This document shows, piece after piece, positions 37,218 through 47,078 of a stretch of DNA of 64,000 nucleotides. The notes under the pieces are model-generated. The model worked only from the letters and a program-made list of their open reading frames with translations. It was not told where the DNA came from and searched no databases. Every line of letters begins with the position of its first letter. Positions within the stretch are counted from its first letter, which is position 1. Source of the stretch: Mesorhizobium sp. (GTDB lineage Bacteria > Pseudomonadota > Alphaproteobacteria > Rhizobiales > Rhizobiaceae). The translations under genes were made by a program, and so were the position numbers. The stretch is from assembly GCF_023954305.1 (NCBI RefSeq), contig NZ_JAMLIG010000002.1, positions 1 to 64,000 on the forward strand, written 5' to 3'.

Positions 37218-38459
37218 ATGGATCAGATCGTCACGCCCAACCCCTACGACGTCGAGGCCATCCGTCGCGATTTTCCGATCCTGTCGCGCGAGGTCTACGG
37301 CAAGCCGCTGGTCTATCTCGACAATGGCGCGTCCGCGCAGAAGCCGCAGGTTGTGCTGGACACGATCCAGCATGCCTACGCCCAAGAATACGCCAACGTC
37401 CATCGCGGCCTGCATTTCCTGTCCAATGCGGCGACCGACGCTTACGAGAAGGCGCGCGAAACCGTCCGGCGATTCCTCAATGCGCCGTCGACGGACACTA
37501 TCGTCTTCACCTCGAACACGACATCGGCGATTAACACCGTCGCATACGGTTGGGGCATGCCGAATATCGGCGAGGGCGACGAGATCGTCCTCTCGATCAT
37601 GGAGCACCACTCCAACATCGTGCCATGGCATTTCATCCGCGAGCGTCAGGGCGCCAAGCTGGTCTGGGTGCCGGTCGACGACGAGGGCGCCCTCCATATC
37701 GAGGACTTCGAAAGGAGCCTGACGGCGCGGACCAAACTCGTCGCCATCACGCAGATGTCGAACGCACTGGGCACCGTCACGCCGATCAAGGAGATCGTGC
37801 GGATCGCGCATGAGCGCGGCATCCCCGTCCTGGTGGACGGCAGCCAGTCGGCGGTGCATATGCCGATCGACGTGCAGGATCTCGATTGCGACTGGTTTGT
37901 CATGACCGGCCACAAGCTCTACGGCCCCTCCGGCATCGGCGTGCTCTACGGCAGGAAGGATCGGCTGGAATCGATGCGCCCCTTCCAGGGCGGCGGCGAG
38001 ATGATCTTCGACGTGACCGAGGACATCGTCACCTACAACGACCCGCCCCACCGCTTCGAGGCGGGAACGCCGCCGATCGTGCAGGCGATCGGGCTGGGTG
38101 CTGCGCTCGATTATATGGACAGCATCGGCCGCGAACGCATCGCCGCGCACGAGACGGATCTGAAGACCTATGCCCATGAGCGCCTGTCGCGCATCAATTC
38201 GCTGCGCATCTTCGGCAACGCTCCGGGCAAGGGCGCGATCGTGTCCTTCGAACTGCAGGGCATCCATGCCCACGACGTATCGATGGTGATCGACCGGTCG
38301 GGCGTGGCGGTGCGCGCGGGGACACATTGTGCCCAGCCGCTCTTGAAACGTTTCGGCGTGACCTCCACGTGCAGGGCGTCATTCGGCATGTATAATACGC
38401 GGGCCGAAATCGATGCCTTGGCCGAGGCACTGGAAAAGGCGCGGAAATTCTTCGGGTGA
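37218..38459 (+). CDS. sufS: cysteine desulfurase SufS
   Basis: Class II PLP desulfurase feeding SufBCD, 413 aa. YLDNGASAQKPQVVLD, the PLP lysine in MTGHKLYGPSGIGVLYG, and the active cysteine in RAGTHCAQPLLKRFG are present. It abuts sufD with no gap and is 4 nt upstream of the DUF59 gene. Confidence 0.97.
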   Translation: MDQIVTPNPYDVEAIRRDFPILSREVYGKPLVYLDNGASAQKPQVVLDTIQHAYAQEYANVHRGLHFLSNAATDAYEKARETVRRFLNAPSTDTIVFTSNTTSAINTVAYGWGMPNIGEGDEIVLSIMEHHSNIVPWHFIRERQGAKLVWVPVDDEGALHIEDFERSLTARTKLVAITQMSNALGTVTPIKEIVRIAHERGIPVLVDGSQSAVHMPIDVQDLDCDWFVMTGHKLYGPSGIGVLYGRKDRLESMRPFQGGGEMIFDVTEDIVTYNDPPHRFEAGTPPIVQAIGLGAALDYMDSIGRERIAAHETDLKTYAHERLSRINSLRIFGNAPGKGAIVSFELQGIHAHDVSMVIDRSGVAVRAGTHCAQPLLKRFGVTSTCRASFGMYNTRAEIDALAEALEKARKFFG

Positions 38460-38463
38460 CGCC

Positions 38464-38829
38464 ATGAACGAGACCGTTGGACGAGACGAGATATTGGCAT
38501 CGTCGGCCATTCCGCCGGAGGAACTTGCGAGGCTGACCGACGATATCGTTTCGGCGCTGAAAACCGTCTACGATCCCGAAATCCCTGCCGACATCTACGA
38601 ACTCGGCCTGGTCTACCGGATCGACATCGAGGACGACCGTTCGGTCAAGATCGACATGACGCTGACCGCGCCTGGCTGCCCGGTCGCCGGCGAGATGCCC
38701 GGCTGGGTCGAGAATGCCGTCGGCGCCGTCGAGGGCGTGTCCGGCGTCGACGTGAAGATGGTCTTCGATCCGCCGTGGACGCCTGACCGCATGTCCGAAG
38801 AGGCGCAGGTGGCGGTTGGGTGGTATTGA
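38464..38829 (+). CDS. SUF-system DUF59 (MIP18-like) protein
   Basis: Encodes 121 aa beginning MNETVGRDEILASS. The DUF59 core TVYDPEIPADIYELGLVYRI (about residues 35-54) and TAPGCPVAGEMP with its conserved cysteine are clear. Proteins of this type (SufT/PaaD-like) help mature Fe-S proteins. It is 4 nt after sufS, so belongs to the operon. An in-frame codon at 38413 lies inside sufS and was not used. Confidence 0.93.
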   Translation: MNETVGRDEILASSAIPPEELARLTDDIVSALKTVYDPEIPADIYELGLVYRIDIEDDRSVKIDMTLTAPGCPVAGEMPGWVENAVGAVEGVSGVDVKMVFDPPWTPDRMSEEAQVAVGWY

Positions 38830-39020
38830 GTCCGACCCTCGCAGTTTGATTTTTTTCAGTCGGCCCCGGGGGCGCAGTCGCCACAATTCGGCCCAGGTCG
38901 ACATCCGATTTTTGCCGGATGAATGAACACATTCGAACAGTCCACCGCTGCCTACGTGGCGCTCTTTTCCCCGGCCGATTCCGGATTGGCCGGCGGGTTT
39001 CCGGCATCCGCAGCTGAGCG

Positions 39021-39731
39021 ATGCAGGCGATTGCTTCGCCCGCCGGGTGGGAGGTCTGGCGTAGCCCGCTTGTTTCCGTCGCCCTCCATCTGCTGGCGAT
39101 CGCCATGCTGGCGTTCGTTGCCGCACCGCCCCGACATGTCGCAGAGAGGGAGGTCCCGATTTCAGTCGAGATCGTGGCGCCCACGCAATCGGCCGCGATT
39201 GCAAACCCCGCCAGACCGCAAGTGATGCCGCCGCGGCAAGGCCCACCTGCATCTGCTTCGGACGATTCGACCCGAAAGCAGCCAAGCATCCCGCGGTCCC
39301 CGCCGTCTTTGCCGTCCGCCGGTTCCGGCGTGCCGCCCCTGATGCGTCCACAGAAGATGCTCTCGCAAGGCGTGTTGGCCAATCCGCGCAGCAGCGCCGC
39401 GAGGCGGCAATTGCGGACGCTGGCAGCCGAGGAACGCGCTGTGCAGCTCTGTGGTATAGAGGCGATGGAACAGGTGCATTCCTGGCAGGCGGCGTTTCTT
39501 CCCGAGGCTGTGGTCGCCTACGCCACGAAAAGTCTGAAGATGCGAGGTGGTTCGATTATCGCCGACGGCGCCGCGTTCAATAGCGGCGGCAATTGGTACC
39601 GGCTCCGCTTCGAGTGCGACGTCCGGGGCGACGAGGTCGTTTCCTTCGCCTATTCGGTCGGTGATTCCATTCCGCGATCTGAATGGGAGGAATACAGCCT
39701 CCCGGAACAGGTCGCCGACGATGACCGTTAG
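39021..39731 (+). CDS. DUF930 protein with TonB-like N-terminus
   Basis: Encodes 236 aa. One membrane anchor lies near residues 18-34 (VSVALHLLAIAMLAFVAA), followed by a Pro/Ser-rich stretch (about 60-105) and a C-terminal domain with AVQLCGIEAMEQVH and GGNWYRLRFECDV, which match the DUF930 family as remembered. The layout resembles a TonB-like periplasm-spanning protein. It lies between the DUF59 gene (191-nt gap) and sufA (118-nt gap), so it is probably an insertion into the suf cluster with its own promoter. Function unknown. Confidence 0.75.
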   Translation: MQAIASPAGWEVWRSPLVSVALHLLAIAMLAFVAAPPRHVAEREVPISVEIVAPTQSAAIANPARPQVMPPRQGPPASASDDSTRKQPSIPRSPPSLPSAGSGVPPLMRPQKMLSQGVLANPRSSAARRQLRTLAAEERAVQLCGIEAMEQVHSWQAAFLPEAVVAYATKSLKMRGGSIIADGAAFNSGGNWYRLRFECDVRGDEVVSFAYSVGDSIPRSEWEEYSLPEQVADDDR

Positions 39732-39849
39732 AGTATGCCGTGCGTTGTCAGGCCTGACGCATATTGCACCCGGTGGGAATCTTCACCATCTTAGGTTAGA
39801 TTTGCATCATTCCGCAGGCCTTGAACCTGCCGAGAATGGAGACTTTGGA

Positions 39850-40233
39850 ATGGGCCGTTTTGCAATCATGACCATGACCGATGCCGCGGCGGAGCGCGTC
39901 AGGGAGATCGTTTCCGCGCGCGACAACGCGAAAGGCATCCGCGTCGGCGTCAAGAAGGGCGGCTGCGCCGGCATGGAATATACGATCGACCTCGTGACGG
40001 AGCCGAACCCGAAGGACGACCATATCGAGCGCGCCGGCGCCGATGTCTGGGTTGCTCCCGAGGCGGCGCTCTACCTGCTCGGCACCGAGATGGATTTCGA
40101 GGTGACGACGCTGCGCACCGGCTTCACCTTCCGCAACCCGAACCAGAGCTCAGCCTGCGGCTGCGGTGAATCGGTCGAGCTCAAGCCAGCCGACCTCAAA
40201 GCGCTGGCCGAGGCCCGCGCCAGCGCGGCCTGA
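39850..40233 (+). CDS. sufA: A-type Fe-S carrier protein SufA
   Basis: Fe-S carrier/scaffold of the HesB-IscA family, 127 aa from MGRFAIMTMTDAAAERVREI. The three conserved cysteines are in KKGGCAGMEYT and ACGCGES. AATGGAGAC lies upstream of the ATG. It ends the suf cluster; the following DUF2199 gene is only 6 nt away. Confidence 0.95.
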   Translation: MGRFAIMTMTDAAAERVREIVSARDNAKGIRVGVKKGGCAGMEYTIDLVTEPNPKDDHIERAGADVWVAPEAALYLLGTEMDFEVTTLRTGFTFRNPNQSSACGCGESVELKPADLKALAEARASAA

Positions 40234-40239
40234 TCCCCA

Positions 40240-40768
40240 GTGTCGAGCGGCGTCCAGAAGATTTGGACGTGCGCCTGCTGCGGGAAAGAGTTTGAGGGGC
40301 TGCCGAGCCTGGCATTCGATGTCCCGGTGCAATGGGACAAGCTCAGCCGGCTCGAGAAGTGGCGCTCGAGGAAAGACTCCGACTTTTGCGAGGTCAAGCA
40401 CAACAGCGGGGAGACGGACCGCTTCATCCGGTGCGTTCTTCCTATCCCGGTGCCCGATATCAATGAGGAATTCACCTTCGGCGTCTGGATCTCGGTTTCC
40501 GAGACCAGCTGGCGAAATTATCGGTCGGGCTACGAAACCGGAGAGTATCCCACGGAGAGGTGCTTCGGATACCTGATGCATGAGATTCCCGGTTATCCTA
40601 GTTCGACTCTGTTGCATTGTGACGTAGTCTTCCAACCGAAATAATCAGCGACCACGTGTCGAACTGCACGAGACGGATCATCCTCTTTTCGCCGCCCAGA
40701 ATGATGGCGTCTCCAAGGTCCAGATAGATGAGTGGGTTTCGCTAGGGCATCGCCGGCAAGTTCAATAG
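40240..40768 (+). pseudogene. DUF2199 gene broken by a +1 frameshift
   Basis: The first frame (40240-40644, 134 aa) has the DUF2199 start WTCACCGKEFEGLPSL and FTFGVWISVSETSW, but stops at 40642-40644. Directly after, in the +1 frame (about 40639-40768), the sequence reads NNQRPRVELHETDHPLFAAQ and on to a TAG at 40766, which is the expected family C-terminus. One extra base in the CGAAATAATC stretch near 40638-40644 would explain it. It is either a real pseudogene or a sequencing or assembly error. Close spacing to sufA (6 nt) suggests co-transcription. Confidence 0.8.
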
Positions 40769-40792
40769 GAACGGCCATTCAATGCCATTGCC

Positions 40793-41290
40793 TCATTCGA
40801 TCCAGACGCCCTGCCGTCGGTGCCAGTCGGCGATCGATTCCTCGGGATAGAGTTCGAAGCTCAGATCGCCTTTGCGGATATCTGGTTCGACCCAGTTCGC
40901 CTTGTATTTCAGCATCAGATGAACGCTGGATTTCGGCATCGGCAGGTCGTTGTCGATGGCGGAGGCGAACGGGTGAACCAGGTCCGGCCATGTCGGGTCG
41001 TAGAGCCATAGGGCCGAGCCGCACGTGCGGCAGAAGCGCCGCTCGCCGCTCGATATCTCGCATCGCGGATGCTCGTCGTCCCCGATCCGCGCCCGGTAGA
41101 GGCCGAGGTGGCGCTTGCCCCTGATCTTCAGCGTGCGGGACAGCGCGCCGAGATTGATCGCATAGCCACCGCCGCCCTGCTCCTTGCGGCAGATCGAACA
41201 GTAGCAGCGCTGATAGGGAACCGGCGTGTGGCTGTCGACCTCGAACGACACCGCGCCGCAGCGGCATGACCCGTTCAGTCTCATCGGCAT
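40793..41290 (-). CDS. GFA-family protein (glutathione-dependent formaldehyde-activating-like)
   Basis: Encodes 165 aa with the zinc-binding cysteines of the GFA fold: GSCRCGAVSF, CYCSICRKEQGG and ERRFCRTCGSALW. GGAGAG lies 5 nt upstream of the first ATG (MPMRLNGS). The family includes formaldehyde-glutathione condensing enzymes, but most members have unknown substrates. A second GFA gene lies at 44398. Confidence 0.88.
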   Translation of the reverse strand: MPMRLNGSCRCGAVSFEVDSHTPVPYQRCYCSICRKEQGGGGYAINLGALSRTLKIRGKRHLGLYRARIGDDEHPRCEISSGERRFCRTCGSALWLYDPTWPDLVHPFASAIDNDLPMPKSSVHLMLKYKANWVEPDIRKGDLSFELYPEESIADWHRRQGVWIE

Positions 41291-41376
41291 CGCGTCTCTC
41301 CATCCGGCCCGGCGACGCAGTCTGCGGCCATCGGTGATCCGGTGACAAGACTGCGGGACTCGGACAACATTGGCGG

Positions 41377-41699
41377 ATGGACCAGGAGCATCTCCGCGAT
41401 CTCTTCGAGGGCGTGGCGCCCATCACCTTCCGCCGCATGTTCGGCGGCTACGGCATCTATAGCGACGGGATGATCTTCGCCGTCGTTCTGCGCGACCAGC
41501 TGATGCTGAAGGGCGATGCCGAGGTTGCCGGCGACTATGAGGCGGCGGGAATGGAGCGCTGGCACTATGTCGGCAGGCGCCACGGCAAGACGGTGGCCAT
41601 GCCATACTGGACAGCGCCCGAGAGCACTCTCGATGATCCCGATGAAATGACCGTGTGGGCGCGCAAGGCGATCGAGGCCGCGCGTCGGAGCGGGAAGGC

Positions 41700-41703
<4 letters not shown>
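41377..41703 (+). CDS. TfoX N-terminal domain protein
   Basis: Encodes 108 aa covering only the TfoX_N domain: FRRMFGGYGIYSDGMIFAVV and TVAMPYWTAPESTLDDPDEM. The C-terminal TfoX domain of competence regulators is missing, so a role in competence is not implied. Its stop overlaps the stop of the helicase gene on the other strand by 4 nt. Confidence 0.88.
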
Positions 41704-43331
<1,628 letters not shown>

Positions 43332-43533
43332 GGTGTCGATTGTCTTTGGCTTCGTGTGTCGAGGGCCGTTTCGGCGGCTCGCCTATGCCGGACCTGCGGA
43401 ATGTCCGCCGTCCAAGGATAGACCAAGCGGTTACGTTGCGACGCAGCAAATGTCAACAGAACAGGAACGCCTAGGCGGCCAGTTTCGGACAATCGCGGGC
43501 GTTTTCCGCCATTTACCCTAACAGGAACGTGCC

Positions 43534-44310
43534 TCAGTAGCGGAATTGCTCCGCCAGAATGCGCTCGTCCCAGGAGTGGCTGGCGTCGAAGAGGATGGTG
43601 GCAGTGGTATCCGGCGCCTCCCGCACGGTGACTTCCGCGACGGACTTGACCTCGACATTGTCTGCCACCGCATTGACCGGGCGCTTGCCGATTTCCAGTA
43701 TTTCGAAATGTACGACCGACTTGTTGGGCAGAAGCGCGCCGCGCCAGCGCCTCGGCCGGAACGGGCTTACCGGCGTCAGTGCCAGAAGCGGCGCATCGAG
43801 CGGCAGGATCGGGCCGTGCGCCGAGAGATTGTAGGCCGTCGAACCGGCGGGCGTCGCCACCATGACGCCGTCGCAGATCAAGTCGTCCAGTCGCTCCCGC
43901 CCGTCGACCGAGATGCGCAGCTTTGCGGCCTGATAGGATTGACGGAACAGCGAGACCTCGTTGATGGCGAGCGCCGTGGTCACTTTGCCGGCTTCGTCGA
44001 CCGCCTGCATCTCGAGCGGCCGAATCGTTTCGGCGACCGCCGCTCCAACGCGTTCGCGAAGACTGTCCTCGGCGTATTCGTTCATCAGAAAGCCGACCGT
44101 GCCGCGGTTCATGCCGTAGACGCGCTTTCCCGAATTCATCGTCTCGCGCAGCGTCTGCAGCATGAAACCGTCGCCGCCGAGCGCGACGATCACGCTCGCC
44201 TCGGCGATGTCGTTCTGGCCGTAGAGGGCGGCCAGGCGGGCCGCGGCTTCCGCGGCGCCGGGCGTGTCGGAGGCGACGAAGGCGAAACTGTCGATTTGCG
44301 ATGTGGACAT
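43534..44310 (-). CDS. nadK: NAD kinase
   Basis: Makes NADP from NAD with ATP; 258 aa. The GGDG motif is in IVALGGDGFMLQ, the NE/D block in NRGTVGFLMNEY, and the glycine-rich site in TPAGSTAYNLSAHGPILP. The length is typical for Alphaproteobacteria. It is divergent from the GFA gene at 44398 with 87 nt between. Confidence 0.95.
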   Translation of the reverse strand: MSTSQIDSFAFVASDTPGAAEAAARLAALYGQNDIAEASVIVALGGDGFMLQTLRETMNSGKRVYGMNRGTVGFLMNEYAEDSLRERVGAAVAETIRPLEMQAVDEAGKVTTALAINEVSLFRQSYQAAKLRISVDGRERLDDLICDGVMVATPAGSTAYNLSAHGPILPLDAPLLALTPVSPFRPRRWRGALLPNKSVVHFEILEIGKRPVNAVADNVEVKSVAEVTVREAPDTTATILFDASHSWDERILAEQFRY

Positions 44311-44397
44311 AAGGCGGTCGGTTCCTCCAGTTTCCGCCTAGCATGCCGGACCATTCGTGCAAAGCGAGGCCCGGCCCGATGTCTCAGGGAGCAAGCA

Positions 44398-44802
44398 ATG
44401 AAGATCGACGGCGGGTGTCACTGCGGCGCAATCGTATACGAGGCCGAAATCGACCCGGCGCAGGTGCGGATTTGCCACTGCACCGACTGCCAGGAACTGA
44501 CGGGCACGGCCTTCCGGATCACGGCGCCGGCGCGCGAGGAGGATTTCCGGCTTCTGCGCGGCGATCCGGCGCGCTACGTCAAGACGGCCGAAAGCGGGCG
44601 CAAGCGGATCCAGGCCTTCTGCCGCGACTGCGGCTCGCCACTCTACGCCACGTCGGCAGGCGAGGGCCCGCGCATTTTCGGCGTTCGCGCCGGCACGATC
44701 CGACAGCGGCGGGACCTTACGCCGCAGCGCCAGTTCTGGCGCCGATCGGCGCTGCCCTGGATGCCCGAGATCACCTGCGCCGAAGCGTTCGACACGCAGT
44801 GA
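44398..44802 (+). CDS. GFA-family protein
   Basis: Encodes 134 aa from MKIDGGCHCGAIVYEAEIDP. Cysteines GGCHCGAI, ICHCTDCQELTG and AFCRDCGSPLYAT give the GFA zinc-binding pattern. AGGGAGCAAGC lies upstream of the ATG; a very long in-frame extension to 43546 is antisense to NAD kinase and was rejected. Substrate unknown; it is not closely similar to the GFA protein at 40793 outside the cysteine motifs. Confidence 0.9.
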   Translation: MKIDGGCHCGAIVYEAEIDPAQVRICHCTDCQELTGTAFRITAPAREEDFRLLRGDPARYVKTAESGRKRIQAFCRDCGSPLYATSAGEGPRIFGVRAGTIRQRRDLTPQRQFWRRSALPWMPEITCAEAFDTQ

Positions 44803-44847
44803 CTTCGTGGTTTTCACCTGCGAGGAAATTTGCTAACGCACCGCCAT

Positions 44848-44922
44848 GCCCTTGTAGCTCAGCGGTAGAGCAGCGGTTTTGTAAACCGAAGGTCGCGGGT
44901 TCAATCCCTGCCGGGGGCACCA
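44848..44922 (+). tRNA. tRNA-Thr(UGU)
   Basis: 75 nt including an encoded CCA end. The acceptor stem GCCCTTG pairs with CGGGGGC, the D-arm has AGCTCAGC..GGTAGAGC, the anticodon stem is CGGTT with loop TTTGTAA (anticodon TGT), and the T-arm is GCGGGTTCAATCCCTGC. It lies alone, 46 nt after the GFA gene. Confidence 0.96.
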
Positions 44923-45029
44923 GCACACCGCCCCTTGCACTATTTGACAGTTGCGATGCACCGTGGCGGGCGCGAGAGTGTCGGCACCCGCGGGTCGCTT
45001 CGAGCACCGGCGTGAGGGGATGACAGAAC

Positions 45030-45731
45030 ATGGAAACCCGTCCGACTTTCGCAACCGACACGACGGCGCGCTTCCTGATCATCGACGACCACCCGCTGTT
45101 CCGCGAGGCGCTGCACAGCGCGGTCAGCATGGCCTATCCCAAGGTGGAGACGATCGAGGCGACGACGGTGGCGGAGGCGCTGGACATCCTGAAGGGCGGC
45201 GCGCCGTTCGATCTGGCGCTGCTCGACCTCAACATACCGGGCGTGCAGGGGTTCGACGGGCTGCTGCAGATCAGGACCAGCCATCCGCGACTGCCGGTCG
45301 TCATCGTTTCGGGCCACGAGGACAACCGCATCGTCTCGCAGGCGCTGTCCTACGGCGCGGCCGGTTTCATTCCGAAGTCGAGCCGCAAGGCCGACCTCGC
45401 CGCGGCGATTCGCGACGTGATGGAAGGCGCGGTCTTCGTTCCGCAATCCTACCAGCCGCAGCCGGGAACCGCGCAGGATGAAGACCGTTCGGACCTCATC
45501 CGTCGCTTGAGCACGCTGACGCCGCAGCAGATGCGGGTGCTCAACATGCTCCGCCAGGGCCTGCTCAACAAGCAGATCGCCTACGAGCTCCAGGTCGGCG
45601 AGACGACGGTCAAGGCTCATGTCTCCGAGATCCTGCGCAAGCTGCACGTCTACAGCCGCACGCAAGCGGTGATCGAGGTGTCGCGCCTCGATCAGGCGGA
45701 GCTCTTCCGCGAGGCCGACAGCTGCGTGTGA
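45030..45731 (+). CDS. LuxR-family response regulator
   Basis: Encodes 233 aa. A receiver domain (FLIIDDHPLFREAL, phospho-acceptor Asp66 in LLDLNIPG, IVSGHED, GFIPKSS) is joined to a C-terminal LuxR/GerE helix-turn-helix (LTPQQMRVLNMLRQGLLNKQ, then VGETTVKAHVSEILRKL). It converges on a hybrid histidine kinase gene, ending 6 nt from it, and is the likely partner. Regulators of this type (AgmR/ErbR-like) stand next to FIST/NahK-type kinases in pseudomonads. Confidence 0.93.
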   Translation: METRPTFATDTTARFLIIDDHPLFREALHSAVSMAYPKVETIEATTVAEALDILKGGAPFDLALLDLNIPGVQGFDGLLQIRTSHPRLPVVIVSGHEDNRIVSQALSYGAAGFIPKSSRKADLAAAIRDVMEGAVFVPQSYQPQPGTAQDEDRSDLIRRLSTLTPQQMRVLNMLRQGLLNKQIAYELQVGETTVKAHVSEILRKLHVYSRTQAVIEVSRLDQAELFREADSCV

Positions 45732-45737
45732 GCCCGG

Positions 45738-47078
45738 TCAGGCGAGAAGGTGGGCCATCAAGGCGCGCAGTTCCGCCGGCTTGACCGGCTTGTGCATCAG
45801 TTCGATGCCCGAACTTCGCGCTTCGGTAGCCAGGGCGTCGGACGGATCGGCTGTGACCAGCAGGGCTGGAACCGCCCGGCCGGTCTTGATTCGGACATGA
45901 CGAATGGTCTGGGAACCGAGATCGCCATGGTCGAGGTGCTGATCGGCGATAACGAGGTCGGGGTGCCAGTCGCCGTCGAGCCGTGCAAGTGCTGCGCCGC
46001 GGCTGGAAGCGACCTGCACGTCGCAATTCCAGCGTGACAGAAGCGCTGCCATCGCTTCCCTCACCGCCTGGTCGTTTTCGACGACCAGTACCCTGGTTCC
46101 GTAAAGACCGTAGCCGCGGGGAGCCGCCGGCACAGCTTCGAAATGGTCGCCACGGTCGGACGCCGGCGCCGCCTGGGCGACGACACGGAAGGTAGTGCCC
46201 TTGCCGACCCGCGATGTGAAAGAGATCTCGTGTTTCAGCGCGTCCACGAGCCTCCGCACGATCGCGAGACCGAGGCCGAGGCCCGCCCCCATGCCGGCGC
46301 GATCGCCCTCGAGCGCATTTGCGCCCCGGTGAAACTCCTCGTAGACGGCTTCGTACTGGTCCGGCGGGATGCCGGTCCCGGTATCGACGACGTCGACCAG
46401 GACCAGGCCGCCGCGCCGGCGCGCGCCGACCAGAACACCGCCGCTCTCGGTATAGCGGAGCGCATTGGAGATGACGTTCTGCAGGATGCGTCGAAACATC
46501 GGACGGTCGGTGCGGACGACGGCGCTGGTTGCGCGAAACCGCAGCTCGAGACCCTTCTTCTCGGCGATCGGCAGGAAATCCGATTCCAGCGAGTGGAACA
46601 GCGGCTGCAGCGCCACGTCGCCGATCTCCGGCCGGACCACGCCGGCGTCGAGCTTCGAAATGTCGAGCAGCGTGCGCAGCAGATCGTCCATCGTCCCGAG
46701 CGCCCGCTCGACCTGTGCGACAAGCTGCTTGCCTTCGGCCGTCGTCTGCAGTTCCGAAAGCGCGGAGACGGACAGATGGGCGGCATTCAGGGGCTGAAGG
46801 ACGTCATGGCTGGCGGCCGCAAGAAACCGCGTCTTGGAGAGGTTGGCCCGCTCGGCGTTCTCCTTGGCCGAAACCAGGTCGGTGTTCGATTGTTCGAGCC
46901 GGCGAAGCGCGCCGCGCAGATCCTCCGTATGCTGCCTGACGCGGCCTTCGAGGTTGATCGCCGTCTGGAACAGCGAAAAGGCGTTGCCCTGCTGTTCCAT
47001 CGAGCGCTCGACACGGCTGATCAGCGCCTGGTTGATGCGCTTCAGCCGTTCAACGTCGTCGATCAGCGAAATGCTCAT
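45738..47078 (-). CDS. hybrid sensor histidine kinase with C-terminal receiver
   Basis: Encodes 446 aa, soluble, with no membrane segments. Residues 1-80 are coiled coil; the HisKA phospho-acceptor is His91 in AAASHDVLQPLNA; the HATPase_c has NVISNALRY, DTGTGIPP and AGLGLGLAIV; the receiver covers about 325-446 with DLVIADQHLDHG. There is no PAS sensor domain, so sensing probably comes from the FIST protein encoded just upstream, whose stop overlaps this start (TGATG). The layout is that of NahK-type kinases. The start MSISLIDDVERLKR was chosen for that overlap. Confidence 0.92.
   Translation of the reverse strand: MSISLIDDVERLKRINQALISRVERSMEQQGNAFSLFQTAINLEGRVRQHTEDLRGALRRLEQSNTDLVSAKENAERANLSKTRFLAAASHDVLQPLNAAHLSVSALSELQTTAEGKQLVAQVERALGTMDDLLRTLLDISKLDAGVVRPEIGDVALQPLFHSLESDFLPIAEKKGLELRFRATSAVVRTDRPMFRRILQNVISNALRYTESGGVLVGARRRGGLVLVDVVDTGTGIPPDQYEAVYEEFHRGANALEGDRAGMGAGLGLGLAIVRRLVDALKHEISFTSRVGKGTTFRVVAQAAPASDRGDHFEAVPAAPRGYGLYGTRVLVVENDQAVREAMAALLSRWNCDVQVASSRGAALARLDGDWHPDLVIADQHLDHGDLGSQTIRHVRIKTGRAVPALLVTADPSDALATEARSSGIELMHKPVKPAELRALMAHLLA

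Noticed and set aside
35865..38327. 820-aa open frame antisense to sufD and sufS
   Set aside because: Shadow of the suf genes; no recognisable domain and composition typical of antisense GC-rich DNA.
44803..44847. Promoter in front of tRNA-Thr
   Set aside because: GTTTTC and CTAACG-like hexamers can be seen but match the consensus poorly, so no promoter is called.
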